Part shown: positions 1-6,237 of the stretch, in pieces
How positions within the stretch are numbered: position 1 is the stretch's first letter
Layout of the letters: each line of letters begins with the position of its first letter
NCBI GenBank assembly: GCA_903831085.1
Contig: CAIKWE010000056.1
Location: forward strand, 1-37,951
Source: an uncultured Verrucomicrobiota bacterium
Lineage (GTDB): Bacteria > Verrucomicrobiota > Kiritimatiellia > Kiritimatiellales > Tichowtungiaceae
Direction of reading: 5' to 3'
Length of the DNA: 37,951 nt
The notes under the pieces: generated by a model
Seen by the model: only the letters and a program-made list of their open reading frames with translations
What the model was told of the DNA's origin: nothing
The model's database searches: none
Translations under genes and position numbers: made by a program

Positions 1-69
1 CAGCAATATCTCAGCGTCCCGGAGCATCCGGATAATCTGTTCGGCATTGTACTTTTTCCTGATCGACAT
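1..69 (-). CDS. IS3-family transposase OrfA, N-terminal fragment (runs off window)
   Basis: The reverse complement starts with ATG at 67-69 behind a strong AAGGAGGA ribosome-binding site (73-80). It encodes a 23-residue start beginning MSIRKKYNAEQIIRMLRDAE. The pattern (R/K)-K-(R/K)-Y/F-x-x-E-Q-I-I-x-x-L-R-x-A-E is typical of the helix-turn-helix OrfA of IS3-family elements (IS407/IS150-like groups). OrfA binds the IS ends and is usually fused to the DDE OrfB by -1 frameshifting. Only the first codons are in the window, so neither completeness nor the OrfB partner can be judged. The likely IS end lies at 129-141. Confidence 0.75.
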   Translation of the reverse strand, partial: MSIRKKYNAEQIIRMLRDAEILL

Positions 70-128
70 GTGTCCTCCTTATTCGTTTTTACCCGCAGAA
101 TACTAACTCTGCGAGTGGTTTCGTTTAA

Positions 129-141
129 GGGGGTCAGGTCA
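129..141 (-). mobile_element. Probable terminal inverted repeat of the IS3-type element
   Basis: Read on the minus strand this is TGACCTGACCCCC, matching the TGACCTG-rich, C-rich ends of several IS3-family elements. It lies about 60 bp upstream of the transposase start, as an IS left end should. If correct, the IS inserted about 38 bp beyond the stop codon of the integrase gene. The other end and any target duplication are outside the window. Confidence 0.5.
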
Positions 142-178
142 TATCAGCGGGTGTCCAAATAGCGCTGTGCCGACTCAG

Positions 179-1876
179 TTACTGCCCCGGAGATTCCTGA
201 ACCGTCTCCCATCCATATTTTACTTTCTGCAATTCTTCCAGCAAGACGGCCGGCTTGAGCCGTCCACTGTAACCCAGATGCACCGCTGAAACACCCTCGA
301 TGCTGTGACCGGTGATTTCCTGTGCATGCCGGTCGGGCATCTTTGCAATATTCTGAGCCGCCTGACTGAACGTGTAGCGCAGGTCGTGGAAATGTTTGTA
401 TTGGGCCTCTGGGGTAAGCCATCCAAGTTTCCACTTGGCGAACCAGTTTGATACCATCGATAAATATCCCTTTGATTCGACAAAGCTGACGTCCGGGAAA
501 AGCATACCGTCGGTTCGGGCGCTTTTCTGGCTTTCGACAAAGCTCTTGAACCCAAGCTGGTCGCGCACGAAGGGATGCACCGGTACAATCCGCACAGAAC
601 TTTGGTTTTTGACCGATTTGGTCGCGTGATCTTCGTTAACATCGATCACGAAAACACCGTCTTCGTCCTCATAGACGTCGCCCAGAAACAGACTACAAAC
701 CTCATTCAAACGGAATCCATGGTAGAGACTCAGAACGGTGGCCCAATAACGCGACGGCTTTCGTTCTACGTCTTCTTTCACTACCTGTAACGCGGCCCAC
801 ATAGCGGTCAGTTCGTTTGGGGTAAATCCCTTGGGGCCATTCTCAATGACGCGGACTTTCGGAATCTCGATACCCCTTGCCGGATTGATTGGAATGATGC
901 CCAGTTGGTCTTTCGCATAATTGAAGACCATGACAATGTTAACTAGCCGGTTGCCGCAGGTGATGTATGAGATTGGTGTATATTTCTCTGGATGCTTTTT
1001 GGTTAACGCGACGCATTCTCTTAAGGATTTCCCCTCGTACGCTTTCTTCTTTGTAATGTTAACAGGGATATACGGCAGGCAGTTCTGCACGAAGTCGATT
1101 AGGTCTTTCTTGGTGTAGGCACTGATGTCGTGCTTGTCACGATTCCACTCCTGCAAGAGACGGATGTCCGCCCGTATGGTTGCATCGGTCTTGGCGATTC
1201 GCTTCTTCGCGGCAATCATTAACTCTGCAACGTCCATAACGTTGTGCCTCTCTGTAGTGGCGGCAGCAGGCTTGTCTCCTGGCTCAGCAGAAACTCGTTT
1301 TTTATTTTTCTGGGGGGCTTCTTGTTTGGTGGGAGGGCTGACCATTTCGTTTGCGACGGTTTCACATAACAGGTTTAGAATCTCGATCAAATCCCGGCTG
1401 CGCTGCCGGTCCTGCCTAGGGCTTATGGGAGGACTAAAAGGCCAGCCAACTCCTAATTCTGGCAAGTCGAACGAGCGGGTATGGTCGCTTCGTTGGATTC
1501 GGTCGATAATGGCGGTGTAATGGGTAAATCGCCCCCGAAGATGTTCTTCCGGTTCCTCAATAATCTTAGGTAGACTCCTTTCCATCTGATCAATGAGCCC
1601 CTGCTTGAACGGCGGTTCAGTCTCGTCTACAACAGCGAGGCCCGCTTTCTTTGCAACAAGGACATGGAGGGGGGTTCTGATCCGTCTGAACTTTGCGGCC
1701 CAAGCCTGCGCCGCCTCTTTTGCAGTAGCCTGAGCCTTCAGCGGATCCTTGGTCTGCAGGGAGTAGGTGATTTCCTTTTTGCCGACTTGCTCGACACAGT
1801 CCTGGGGGACGCGCATACGGAAGAAGTACGTTTCGCCTCTCAGAATGACGTGTTTTAATTCCATTGTGATAACCAT
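179..1876 (-). CDS. Tyrosine recombinase / phage-type integrase with DUF6538-like N-terminus
   Basis: Predicted 565-residue site-specific DNA recombinase. Residues about 5-60 (HVILRGETYFFRMRVPQD...) resemble the DUF6538 N-terminal module of many island integrases. A low-complexity Lys/Pro linker lies near 180-210, a core-binding SAM-like domain at about 211-335 and a catalytic domain at about 350-545. The catalytic set is visible: Arg389 (HGFRLNEVC), His497 and Arg500 (HDLRYTF), His524 (ITGHS) and nucleophile Tyr536 (HLGYSG). The start at 1876 has GGGAG close upstream; an internal ATG four codons later is possible. The gene is co-directional with tRNA-Pro and starts 90 bp beyond its 3' end, the usual arrangement of a tRNA-targeting integrative element. 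That element would extend to the left, out of the window. A shadow ORF in another frame overlaps its 5' end and is not considered real. Confidence 0.93.
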   Translation of the reverse strand: MVITMELKHVILRGETYFFRMRVPQDCVEQVGKKEITYSLQTKDPLKAQATAKEAAQAWAAKFRRIRTPLHVLVAKKAGLAVVDETEPPFKQGLIDQMERSLPKIIEEPEEHLRGRFTHYTAIIDRIQRSDHTRSFDLPELGVGWPFSPPISPRQDRQRSRDLIEILNLLCETVANEMVSPPTKQEAPQKNKKRVSAEPGDKPAAATTERHNVMDVAELMIAAKKRIAKTDATIRADIRLLQEWNRDKHDISAYTKKDLIDFVQNCLPYIPVNITKKKAYEGKSLRECVALTKKHPEKYTPISYITCGNRLVNIVMVFNYAKDQLGIIPINPARGIEIPKVRVIENGPKGFTPNELTAMWAALQVVKEDVERKPSRYWATVLSLYHGFRLNEVCSLFLGDVYEDEDGVFVIDVNEDHATKSVKNQSSVRIVPVHPFVRDQLGFKSFVESQKSARTDGMLFPDVSFVESKGYLSMVSNWFAKWKLGWLTPEAQYKHFHDLRYTFSQAAQNIAKMPDRHAQEITGHSIEGVSAVHLGYSGRLKPAVLLEELQKVKYGWETVQESPGQ

Positions 1877-1965
1877 TTCTCCCGCTCCTTTGTGGAGCAG
1901 TTGTGTGTAGCAAAATGGCGAATTTCTTAGTAAATTGCAACTTTTCTAAGAAAAACAGAAGAGTC

Positions 1966-2039
1966 TCGGGGAAACAGGATTCGAACCTGCGACTTCTTGG
2001 TCCCAAACCAAGCGCTCTACCAGACTGAGCTACTCCCCG
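1966..2039 (-). tRNA. tRNA-Pro (anticodon UGG)
   Basis: The minus strand folds as a complete cloverleaf. The acceptor stem is CGGGGAG/TTCCCCG and the D arm is GCTC...GAGC. The anticodon stem-loop is CTTGG-TTTGGGA-CCAAG with anticodon TGG, and the T arm is GCAGG-TTCGAAT-CCTGT. The discriminator base is A and no CCA is encoded. Its first ten bases double as the last codons and stop (TAG at 2030-2032) of the GIY-YIG gene upstream. The 3' half is the presumed attachment site of the neighbouring integrase. A second, interrupted copy of the first 23 bases lies at 2360-2410. Confidence 0.96.
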
Positions 2040-2311
2040 GTGTGTAAAAATAGAGCCGCTTTATTACGGGGATTGTTAATATAGCGCAAGATGCTTTTTC
2101 GACTTTTGGCGTGTTTAATCTTTTTTTCTAATGCAAGGGCCTCCATTCGATCCGTCATTTCTTGCGCAAACACCAGTTTCCAGTCATCGGCTCTGGATGT
2201 GTAGAAACTCTTTTTATTGAGGTGAGATTGTATACGATTTGAAATTTCATTCGTTTGGCCGATGTAATATTTATCGAGATCTTTGCTGTACAGAATATAA
2301 ACCCAGTACAT
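2030..2311 (-). CDS. Small GIY-YIG endonuclease-like protein
   Basis: A 93-residue single-domain protein of the UPF0213/YhbQ type. The GIY-YIG signature is present as MYWVYILYSKDLDKYYIGQT, followed by the helix with the conserved Arg (ISNRIQSHLN) and a Glu-rich helix (MEALALEKKIKHAKS). The start at 2311 is preferred over one 11 codons upstream because GGAGGGG lies just before it and the domain begins there. The stop codon lies inside the 5' end of tRNA-Pro. Upstream there are a long hairpin (2327-2359) and a split duplicate of the tRNA 5' end. That arrangement fits a small homing-type element which entered the tRNA gene and restored it, but this mobility is inference. A housekeeping structure-specific nuclease is the alternative. 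Confidence 0.85.
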   Translation of the reverse strand: MYWVYILYSKDLDKYYIGQTNEISNRIQSHLNKKSFYTSRADDWKLVFAQEMTDRMEALALEKKIKHAKSRKSILRYINNPRNKAALFLHTGE

Positions 2312-2326
2312 ACGGTTCCCCTCCAA

Positions 2327-2359
2327 TCCCGACCACATCGCCATGGGCGAATGTCGGGA
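2327..2359 (-). repeat. Long REP-like hairpin upstream of the GIY-YIG gene
   Basis: The minus strand pairs TCCCGAC with GTCGGGA as outer arms and TCGCC with GGCGA as inner arms around a CAT loop. It starts immediately after the duplicated tRNA bases and ends just before the GIY-YIG ribosome-binding site. The same TCCCGAC/GTCGGGA arms form the hairpin at 2371-2398. Confidence 0.75.
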
Positions 2360-2410
2360 CTACCAGACTGCCTGTCCCGACCCAGAAGGGTGTCGGGAAG
2401 CTACTCCCCG
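2360..2410 (-). repeat. Interrupted second copy of the tRNA-Pro 5' end
   Basis: Read on the minus strand, 2410-2399 is CGGGGAGTAGCT (tRNA bases 1-12). Then come 28 foreign bases (2398-2371) that form a TCCCGAC...GTCGGGA hairpin, and then 2370-2360, CAGTCTGGTAG (tRNA bases 13-23). The 23 tRNA bases match the intact gene exactly. The copy stops before the anticodon arm, so it cannot be functional. It probably marks the original 5' end of the tRNA gene, separated from the rest by the GIY-YIG unit. Confidence 0.85.
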
Positions 2411-2513
2411 CACGTGAAAGCGCGACAAGATCGGCGAAGCTTCGGGTAAACGCAATATAAAATCGGCTTCGGCTTGCGTCCGGGGCGTCTTTCCAAGTAG
2501 GCTCCCCGGCATC

Positions 2514-3284
2514 GTGAATGACACTCTGATCATTATACCAACGTACAACGAGCGCGAAAACATCCGCGCTATTGCTACGGCTGTTTTCGCCAGTTCGCCC
2601 GACGTGGACATTCTGTTTGTTGATGACAACTCGCCCGACGGAACTGGAGCCATCGCCGACGAGATGGCCGCCACCGACGGGCGCGTGAAGGTTTTGCATC
2701 GCGCGGAGAAAAACGGACTGGGTCGCGCTTACATCGCCGGCTTCAAATGGGCGCTGGAGCGGCAGTACGAATTCATTTGCGAGATGGATGCCGACTTTTC
2801 CCATAACCCCGCCGATGTTCCGAAACTGCGCGCCGCCGCCAAAGAGGCAGGGCTGGTTCTCGGCTCGCGCTACCTGAATGGCATTCGCGTCATTAACTGG
2901 CCGTTACGCAGACTTTTTCTGAGCCGCGGCGCAGGCGTTTACGTCAAATTGGTTACCGGAATGCCGTTCACCGATCCGACCGGCGGGTTTAAGTGTTTCC
3001 GTCGCTGTGTGCTGGAGGCCATTCCGCTCGATAAAATCGAATCCAGCGGCTATTCCTTCCAGGTCGAAATGACACACATGGCGTGGCGGATCGGCTGCCG
3101 GATAGTGGAAGTGCCGATTGTTTTTGAAGAACGTCGCTCCGGTGCATCAAAAATGTCGAAGAACATTATTTTCGAAGCGCTTCTCATGGTTTGGAAGCTC
3201 TACTTCCGTGCGCGCCTCAGCCGCGCCCCGGCCTGCCACGTTCAGTTCGGCTCCGGGCGTTTCAAATGCGATCAGCCGCGTTAG
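2514..3284 (+). CDS. Polyprenol-phosphate mannosyltransferase-like glycosyltransferase (GT2, Dpm1 type)
   Basis: A 256-residue family-2 glycosyltransferase expected to move mannose or glucose from a nucleotide sugar onto a polyprenyl phosphate at the inner membrane. N-terminal IIIPTYNERENI is the nucleotide-binding start. The DDNSPDGTG (about residues 39-47) and EMDADFSHNP segments carry the metal/nucleotide aspartates, and FTDPTGGFKCFRR is the Dpm1-type TGGF motif. No membrane segments follow the catalytic domain, so it is the short soluble type. It starts with GTG at 2514 without a clear Shine-Dalgarno sequence; the nearby ATG at 2518 is out of frame. The last 23 bp overlap the 3' end of the opposing rsmA gene, and the C-terminus beyond FRARLSRAP is unusual for the family. 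Confidence 0.85.
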   Translation: MNDTLIIIPTYNERENIRAIATAVFASSPDVDILFVDDNSPDGTGAIADEMAATDGRVKVLHRAEKNGLGRAYIAGFKWALERQYEFICEMDADFSHNPADVPKLRAAAKEAGLVLGSRYLNGIRVINWPLRRLFLSRGAGVYVKLVTGMPFTDPTGGFKCFRRCVLEAIPLDKIESSGYSFQVEMTHMAWRIGCRIVEVPIVFEERRSGASKMSKNIIFEALLMVWKLYFRARLSRAPACHVQFGSGRFKCDQPR

Positions 3285-4170
3285 CCAGCGCGACCCACCG
3301 TTCGATTGAAATCTGTTCCGGCCTCGCCGCCGGATCAATTCCGCACTTTTCCAAACATTGGAAAAATTCCGGTGCGTTATTGCCGCTCCCTTCGGTCGCT
3401 GCCTCGCATTCGCGAGGCCCCTCGCGCTTCGCTTGAGTCCGAAGGATTGTTCCAATTTGTTTGCGGCGCTGCGTGAAGCAGAGCTTGATCAGCTTTTTGA
3501 AACGCTCGTAATCCTGGACGTCGGCCAGCGGGGCGGCCCGTTTTTCAAAACGGACGACCGCCGACCACACTTTCGGCGCGGGCATAAAACAGGTCGGGCT
3601 GACGTTCTTGATGTTCTTCACGGCATAGTTCAGCTGCGACCAGATCGCCAGCGGTCCGAAGGTTTTACCGCCCGGCTGCGCGGTCAACCGGTCGGCCACC
3701 TCTCTTTGCACCATGAAAACCATTCTTTCAGGAAGCGGTGTTGCTTCGAGCGCATTGACGATGAAGCGGCTCCCGGCGGAATAGGGCAGGTTCGCCACGA
3801 TCTTATTGATACCGCCCGCGAACAGTTCGTTCAGATTCACGTCGAGCACATCGGCTTCTAAAAGTTCCAAGGATTGCCTGCCCTGAGCCTCGTCGAAGGG
3901 GAAATGTTCGCGAAGGTGTGCGACCATCGTCTGGTCTTTTTCAACCGCGATCAGTTTCGCGCCGGTCGCCAGCAACACCTGCGTCAGTGCGCCGAGACCG
4001 GGGCCGACCTCCAGAAGCTGATCGTCCGAGGAAATTTCCGCCGCCGCCACGATGATACCGAGAATGTTGGAATCGATCAGATAGTTCTGCCCGAGCCCTT
4101 TGTTTGGACGGTGATCGAGCGAATCAAGCAGCGCTTTGATGATCGAGGGGCTGGTGAGTTTTCCAATCAT
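3262..4170 (-). CDS. rsmA: 16S rRNA (adenine1518/1519-N6,N6)-dimethyltransferase RsmA/KsgA
   Basis: SAM-dependent enzyme that dimethylates the two adjacent adenines of 16S rRNA helix 45 late in 30S assembly. The 302-residue sequence shows GLGQNYLID (N-terminal motif X), EVGPGLGALT (SAM motif I), VEKD (motif II), NLPYSAGSRFI (motif IV, the NLPY active site) and VQREVADRL. It is slightly longer than usual because two low-similarity inserts are read in frame: PFDEAQGR (about residue 91), encoded by the short repeat at 3881-3900, and a Glu/Gly-rich stretch before APEFFQCLEKC near the C-terminus. The second stretch ends in a TTCCAA-N3-TTGGAA palindrome. It lies 14 bp downstream of pdxA, as the third gene of a surA-pdxA-rsmA operon of the enterobacterial type. 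Confidence 0.95.
   Translation of the reverse strand: MIGKLTSPSIIKALLDSLDHRPNKGLGQNYLIDSNILGIIVAAAEISSDDQLLEVGPGLGALTQVLLATGAKLIAVEKDQTMVAHLREHFPFDEAQGRQSLELLEADVLDVNLNELFAGGINKIVANLPYSAGSRFIVNALEATPLPERMVFMVQREVADRLTAQPGGKTFGPLAIWSQLNYAVKNIKNVSPTCFMPAPKVWSAVVRFEKRAAPLADVQDYERFKKLIKLCFTQRRKQIGTILRTQAKREGPRECEAATEGSGNNAPEFFQCLEKCGIDPAARPEQISIERWVALANAADRI
3349..3363. repeat. TTCCAA-N3-TTGGAA palindrome, perfect (in rsmA)
   Basis: TTCCAAACATTGGAA, read in rsmA on the minus strand as Phe-Gln-Cys-Leu-Glu. Same 15-mer as at 12821-12835. Confidence 0.9.
3881..3900. repeat. Short dispersed repeat inside rsmA
   Basis: CCCTGAGCCTCGTCGAAGGG matches, from memory, a short imperfect palindrome scattered through many bacterial genomes. 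It is often read in frame as PFD-x-(A/L)-(Q/R)-x-x or as LSLVEG on the other strand. Here it is translated within rsmA as PFDEAQGR between two structural elements of the methyltransferase domain. No second copy was seen in this window. Confidence 0.6.
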
Positions 4171-4206
4171 CGGAACTTTTCTTCCTATTTTTTCCAGGGA
4201 TTGGAA
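4161..4206. repeat. Two near-perfect TTCCAA-N3-TTGGAA palindromes around the pdxA/rsmA junction
   Basis: 4161-4175 is TTCCAATCATCGGAA and covers the rsmA start codon. 4192-4206 is TTCCAGGGATTGGAA and encodes the last residues of PdxA (Asn-Pro-Trp-Lys-Lys). Each has one arm mismatch. Confidence 0.7.
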
Positions 4207-5105
4207 ACTCCGGCGAGCTGAATCGCGGTTTCGATCGCGGCGATCATGCTGTCGGGCTTAGCGACGCCTTTGCCAGCGATGTTGAAAGCGGTGCCGTGAT
4301 CCGGCGAGGTGCGTACAATCGGCAGACCGAGCGTCAGATTCACTCCGCAGTCAAAGGCGTGCATTTTCAACGGGCCAAGTCCCTGATCGTGATACATCGC
4401 CACAACGGCATCGAACTGCCCTTCCAATGTTTGGAAAAAAATCACATCGGCCGGAACCGGGCCGACAGCATTGAAGTCTTTGGCGCGCGCCGCTTCGATC
4501 GCGGGCGTGATGATTTTTACTTCTTCGTCTCCTAGCGCGCCGCCGTCGCCCGCATGCGGGTTGAGTCCGCAGACGCCGATGCGGCCGTTTTTGAGTCCGA
4601 ACCACTTCAGCGCTTCGCCGGTCAGCTCAATCGCTTCGAGAACGTTTTCTTTGGTAAGCGCGTCGGCGACGGCGCACAGCGGCAGGTGGCGCGTGGCAAG
4701 CATCACACGCAGGCCTTTGCCCATCAGCATCATGCCGTAGCGTTTGGTGCCGGTCAGTTCGGCGATCATTTCGGTGTGGCCGGGATAATGGATTCCCGCG
4801 AGATGAAGTCCTTCTTTACAAATTGGCGCGGTGACCATCGCGTCGAGTTCGCCGTCGAGACAGCCGCGCACGGCGCGCTCAATCGCGGCGACGGCGGTCT
4901 TTGATGCCTCGGCGGTGATTTTCCCCGGCGTGATCTTTCCTCGGAATGGAATCTTCCAATGTTCGGAACATCCGTTGACGGGATCCGGCCCGACGAAAAT
5001 GAACTCGACCTCTTTTTTCCAAGGCTTGGAAGAAATGGCTTTAAGGGCGACTTCGGGGCCGATGCCGTTGACGTCACCGCAGGTTATGCCGATACGGATG
5101 CTCAT
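4185..5105 (-). CDS. pdxA: 4-hydroxythreonine-4-phosphate dehydrogenase PdxA
   Basis: Metal- and NAD-dependent enzyme of the DXP-dependent pyridoxal-phosphate pathway. The 306-residue protein has the family marks GDVNGIGPEV, HYPGHTEMIAELTG (metal/substrate His), GLNPHAGDGGALGDEE, AMYHDQGLGPLKM and TSPDHGTAFNIAGKG. The ATG at 5105 is chosen because ITCGDVNGIGPE follows at the normal distance. A TTG at 5117 would overlap the surA-like stop and is possible. Translation is probably coupled to the upstream gene, as no ribosome-binding site is seen. The gene holds four TTCCAA-N3-TTGGAA type palindromes, read in two different frames. The aligned family regions show little or no length change, so these arose by substitution rather than insertion. 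Confidence 0.95.
   Translation of the reverse strand: MSIRIGITCGDVNGIGPEVALKAISSKPWKKEVEFIFVGPDPVNGCSEHWKIPFRGKITPGKITAEASKTAVAAIERAVRGCLDGELDAMVTAPICKEGLHLAGIHYPGHTEMIAELTGTKRYGMMLMGKGLRVMLATRHLPLCAVADALTKENVLEAIELTGEALKWFGLKNGRIGVCGLNPHAGDGGALGDEEVKIITPAIEAARAKDFNAVGPVPADVIFFQTLEGQFDAVVAMYHDQGLGPLKMHAFDCGVNLTLGLPIVRTSPDHGTAFNIAGKGVAKPDSMIAAIETAIQLAGVSNPWKK
4422..4436. repeat. TTCCAA-N3-TTGGAA palindrome, perfect (in pdxA)
   Basis: TTCCAATGTTTGGAA, translated on the minus strand as Phe-Gln-Thr-Leu-Glu just before the AMYHDQG motif. Confidence 0.9.
4954..4968. repeat. TTCCAA-N3-TTGGAA palindrome, one mismatch (in pdxA)
   Basis: TTCCAATGTTCGGAA, translated on the minus strand in the frame giving Ser-Glu-His-Trp-Lys. 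Confidence 0.75.
5017..5031. repeat. TTCCAA-N3-TTGGAA palindrome, perfect (in pdxA)
   Basis: TTCCAAGGCTTGGAA, translated on the minus strand as Ser-Lys-Pro-Trp-Lys near the N-terminus of PdxA. Confidence 0.9.
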
Positions 5106-5113
5106 GAGATGAC

Positions 5114-6094
5114 TCAATACCGTTCAACAAAATGTTTAGCGGAGATGGTTTTGATCAGCGCGTCGTGCAGACGTTCTTTTTCGGCGGCCAGCAGTTTGTT
5201 CTCGATATTTTTCTGCACCTGTTCGAAGGGCACATAGCCTTGCTCGAGGCGTTCCAGGACTTTGACGATGTAGAATTCGCCGGGCGCTTCAATGAGGCCG
5301 CTGATCTGTCTGGCCGGTGTGTTCAGCAGCGCGGGCCGGAGTTCTTCGCGCACATCTTCGGGCGTGCGCCAAGGGCTGACGGACAGGTCGCCTTCGGAAA
5401 CATCTCTGGCGAGGGCGTCAAAGTCGGCGCCGTCGCGCAGTTTCCGCAAGGCGTCTTCCGCCAGTTTCCGTTTTGCGGCAAGATCCTCTTCGGTTTTTCC
5501 TTTGCTGATGAGAATGAAGCGGTATTTGACTTTGAAGGGGAAGAAATACTGTTCTTTGTTGCGCTCGTATTCATCGCGCACAGCTTGCGTCGAGACGCTG
5601 GCGCGCCGAGTGATTTCCTGGCTGTAAAAAATGCGGAGGGTAAGCTGATCGCGGACTTCCTGTTTCCATTCGTCGAAGGTCATCCGGCGGGAAGCCAGGG
5701 CGCGGGAGAGCAGGGCTCGGTCGTTGTTGAACCGCTCGCGGATCATCCGGTCGACTTCCTCGTCGACGACCTTGTCGGGGAGCGAAAGTCCGCGCGTTTT
5801 GGTTTCGGCTTTGAGCAAAGCTTCCTCAATGAGCGCCTCGCGTCCGTCGATGTAGGCGGCCTGCATGCGTTCGGCAAGTTCCCTGCCTTTATATTTGAGG
5901 GTGATCTGCTGGATGTAAGGAGCAACGCTTTCACGGACTTCGCCGTAGGTAATGATCGTGCTGTCCACCCGCGCCGCGTAACCGTCAATGGCGGTGGTCA
6001 GCGGGCCGTTTGTGATCACCGCCACTGGCACGTCATTGGTTTGTGCGAAGAGCGCCGGAGCCGCCAAAGCGAGGAACAGAAAGAATTTTTTCAT
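5114..6094 (-). CDS. SurA-like periplasmic peptidyl-prolyl isomerase / chaperone
   Basis: A 326-residue secreted protein. MKKFFLFLALAAPALFAQ is a signal peptide. The SurA-N type chaperone region follows (about residues 35-165, rich in Arg/Glu helices), then one parvulin rotamase domain (about 180-280, VKYRFILISKGK... to ...EFYIVKVLERLEQGYVPFEQV) and a C-terminal helix. E. coli SurA has two parvulin domains; this one has one, and it lacks about 100 residues by comparison. It probably escorts outer-membrane proteins through the periplasm. The longer ORF upstream of 6094 is rejected because the signal peptide starts here. The start has no Shine-Dalgarno sequence, and the best promoter leaves almost no leader. 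It is followed immediately by pdxA and rsmA, the same gene order as E. coli surA-pdxA-rsmA. Confidence 0.88.
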   Translation of the reverse strand: MKKFFLFLALAAPALFAQTNDVPVAVITNGPLTTAIDGYAARVDSTIITYGEVRESVAPYIQQITLKYKGRELAERMQAAYIDGREALIEEALLKAETKTRGLSLPDKVVDEEVDRMIRERFNNDRALLSRALASRRMTFDEWKQEVRDQLTLRIFYSQEITRRASVSTQAVRDEYERNKEQYFFPFKVKYRFILISKGKTEEDLAAKRKLAEDALRKLRDGADFDALARDVSEGDLSVSPWRTPEDVREELRPALLNTPARQISGLIEAPGEFYIVKVLERLEQGYVPFEQVQKNIENKLLAAEKERLHDALIKTISAKHFVERY

Positions 6095-6103
6095 AAGAGC
6101 GGC

Positions 6104-6132
6104 ATTATGCGTGATGCCCCCGTTCAGTGCAA
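6104..6132 (-). promoter_or_regulatory. Sigma-70-like promoter of the surA-like/pdxA/rsmA operon
   Basis: On the minus strand TTGCAC (6132-6127) is separated by 17 bp from CATAAT (6109-6104). Transcription would start about 6097, only a few bases before the ATG at 6094, so the message would be leaderless or nearly so. This agrees with the missing ribosome-binding site. Confidence 0.6.
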
Positions 6133-6173
6133 CGGCTTTTCCCAGCACTTTGAGGGAATACGGCCCTTTTACT

Positions 6174-6201
6174 TTGACAAAATCCGGCCATACATAAGAA
6201 T
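6174..6201 (+). promoter_or_regulatory. Candidate sigma-70 promoter of the Rh-type ammonia channel gene
   Basis: TTGACA (6174-6179), 16 bp, then AAGAAT (6196-6201), 36 bp before the start codon. The -35 is consensus and the -10 is weak. It is divergent from the surA-like promoter. Confidence 0.4.
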
Positions 6202-6237
6202 CGCCCGTCCAATTTAAACAAATCATGGAGAGCCCAG

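Noticed and set aside
3187-3200. Half-palindrome TTTGGAAG in the glycosyltransferase gene
   Set aside because: No matching left arm; many single arms occur by chance.
5132-6217. Long open frame opposite the surA-like gene
   Set aside because: High-G+C shadow without start signals or any recognisable domain; similar antisense frames opposite leuS, the Rh gene and the giant gene were rejected for the same reason.
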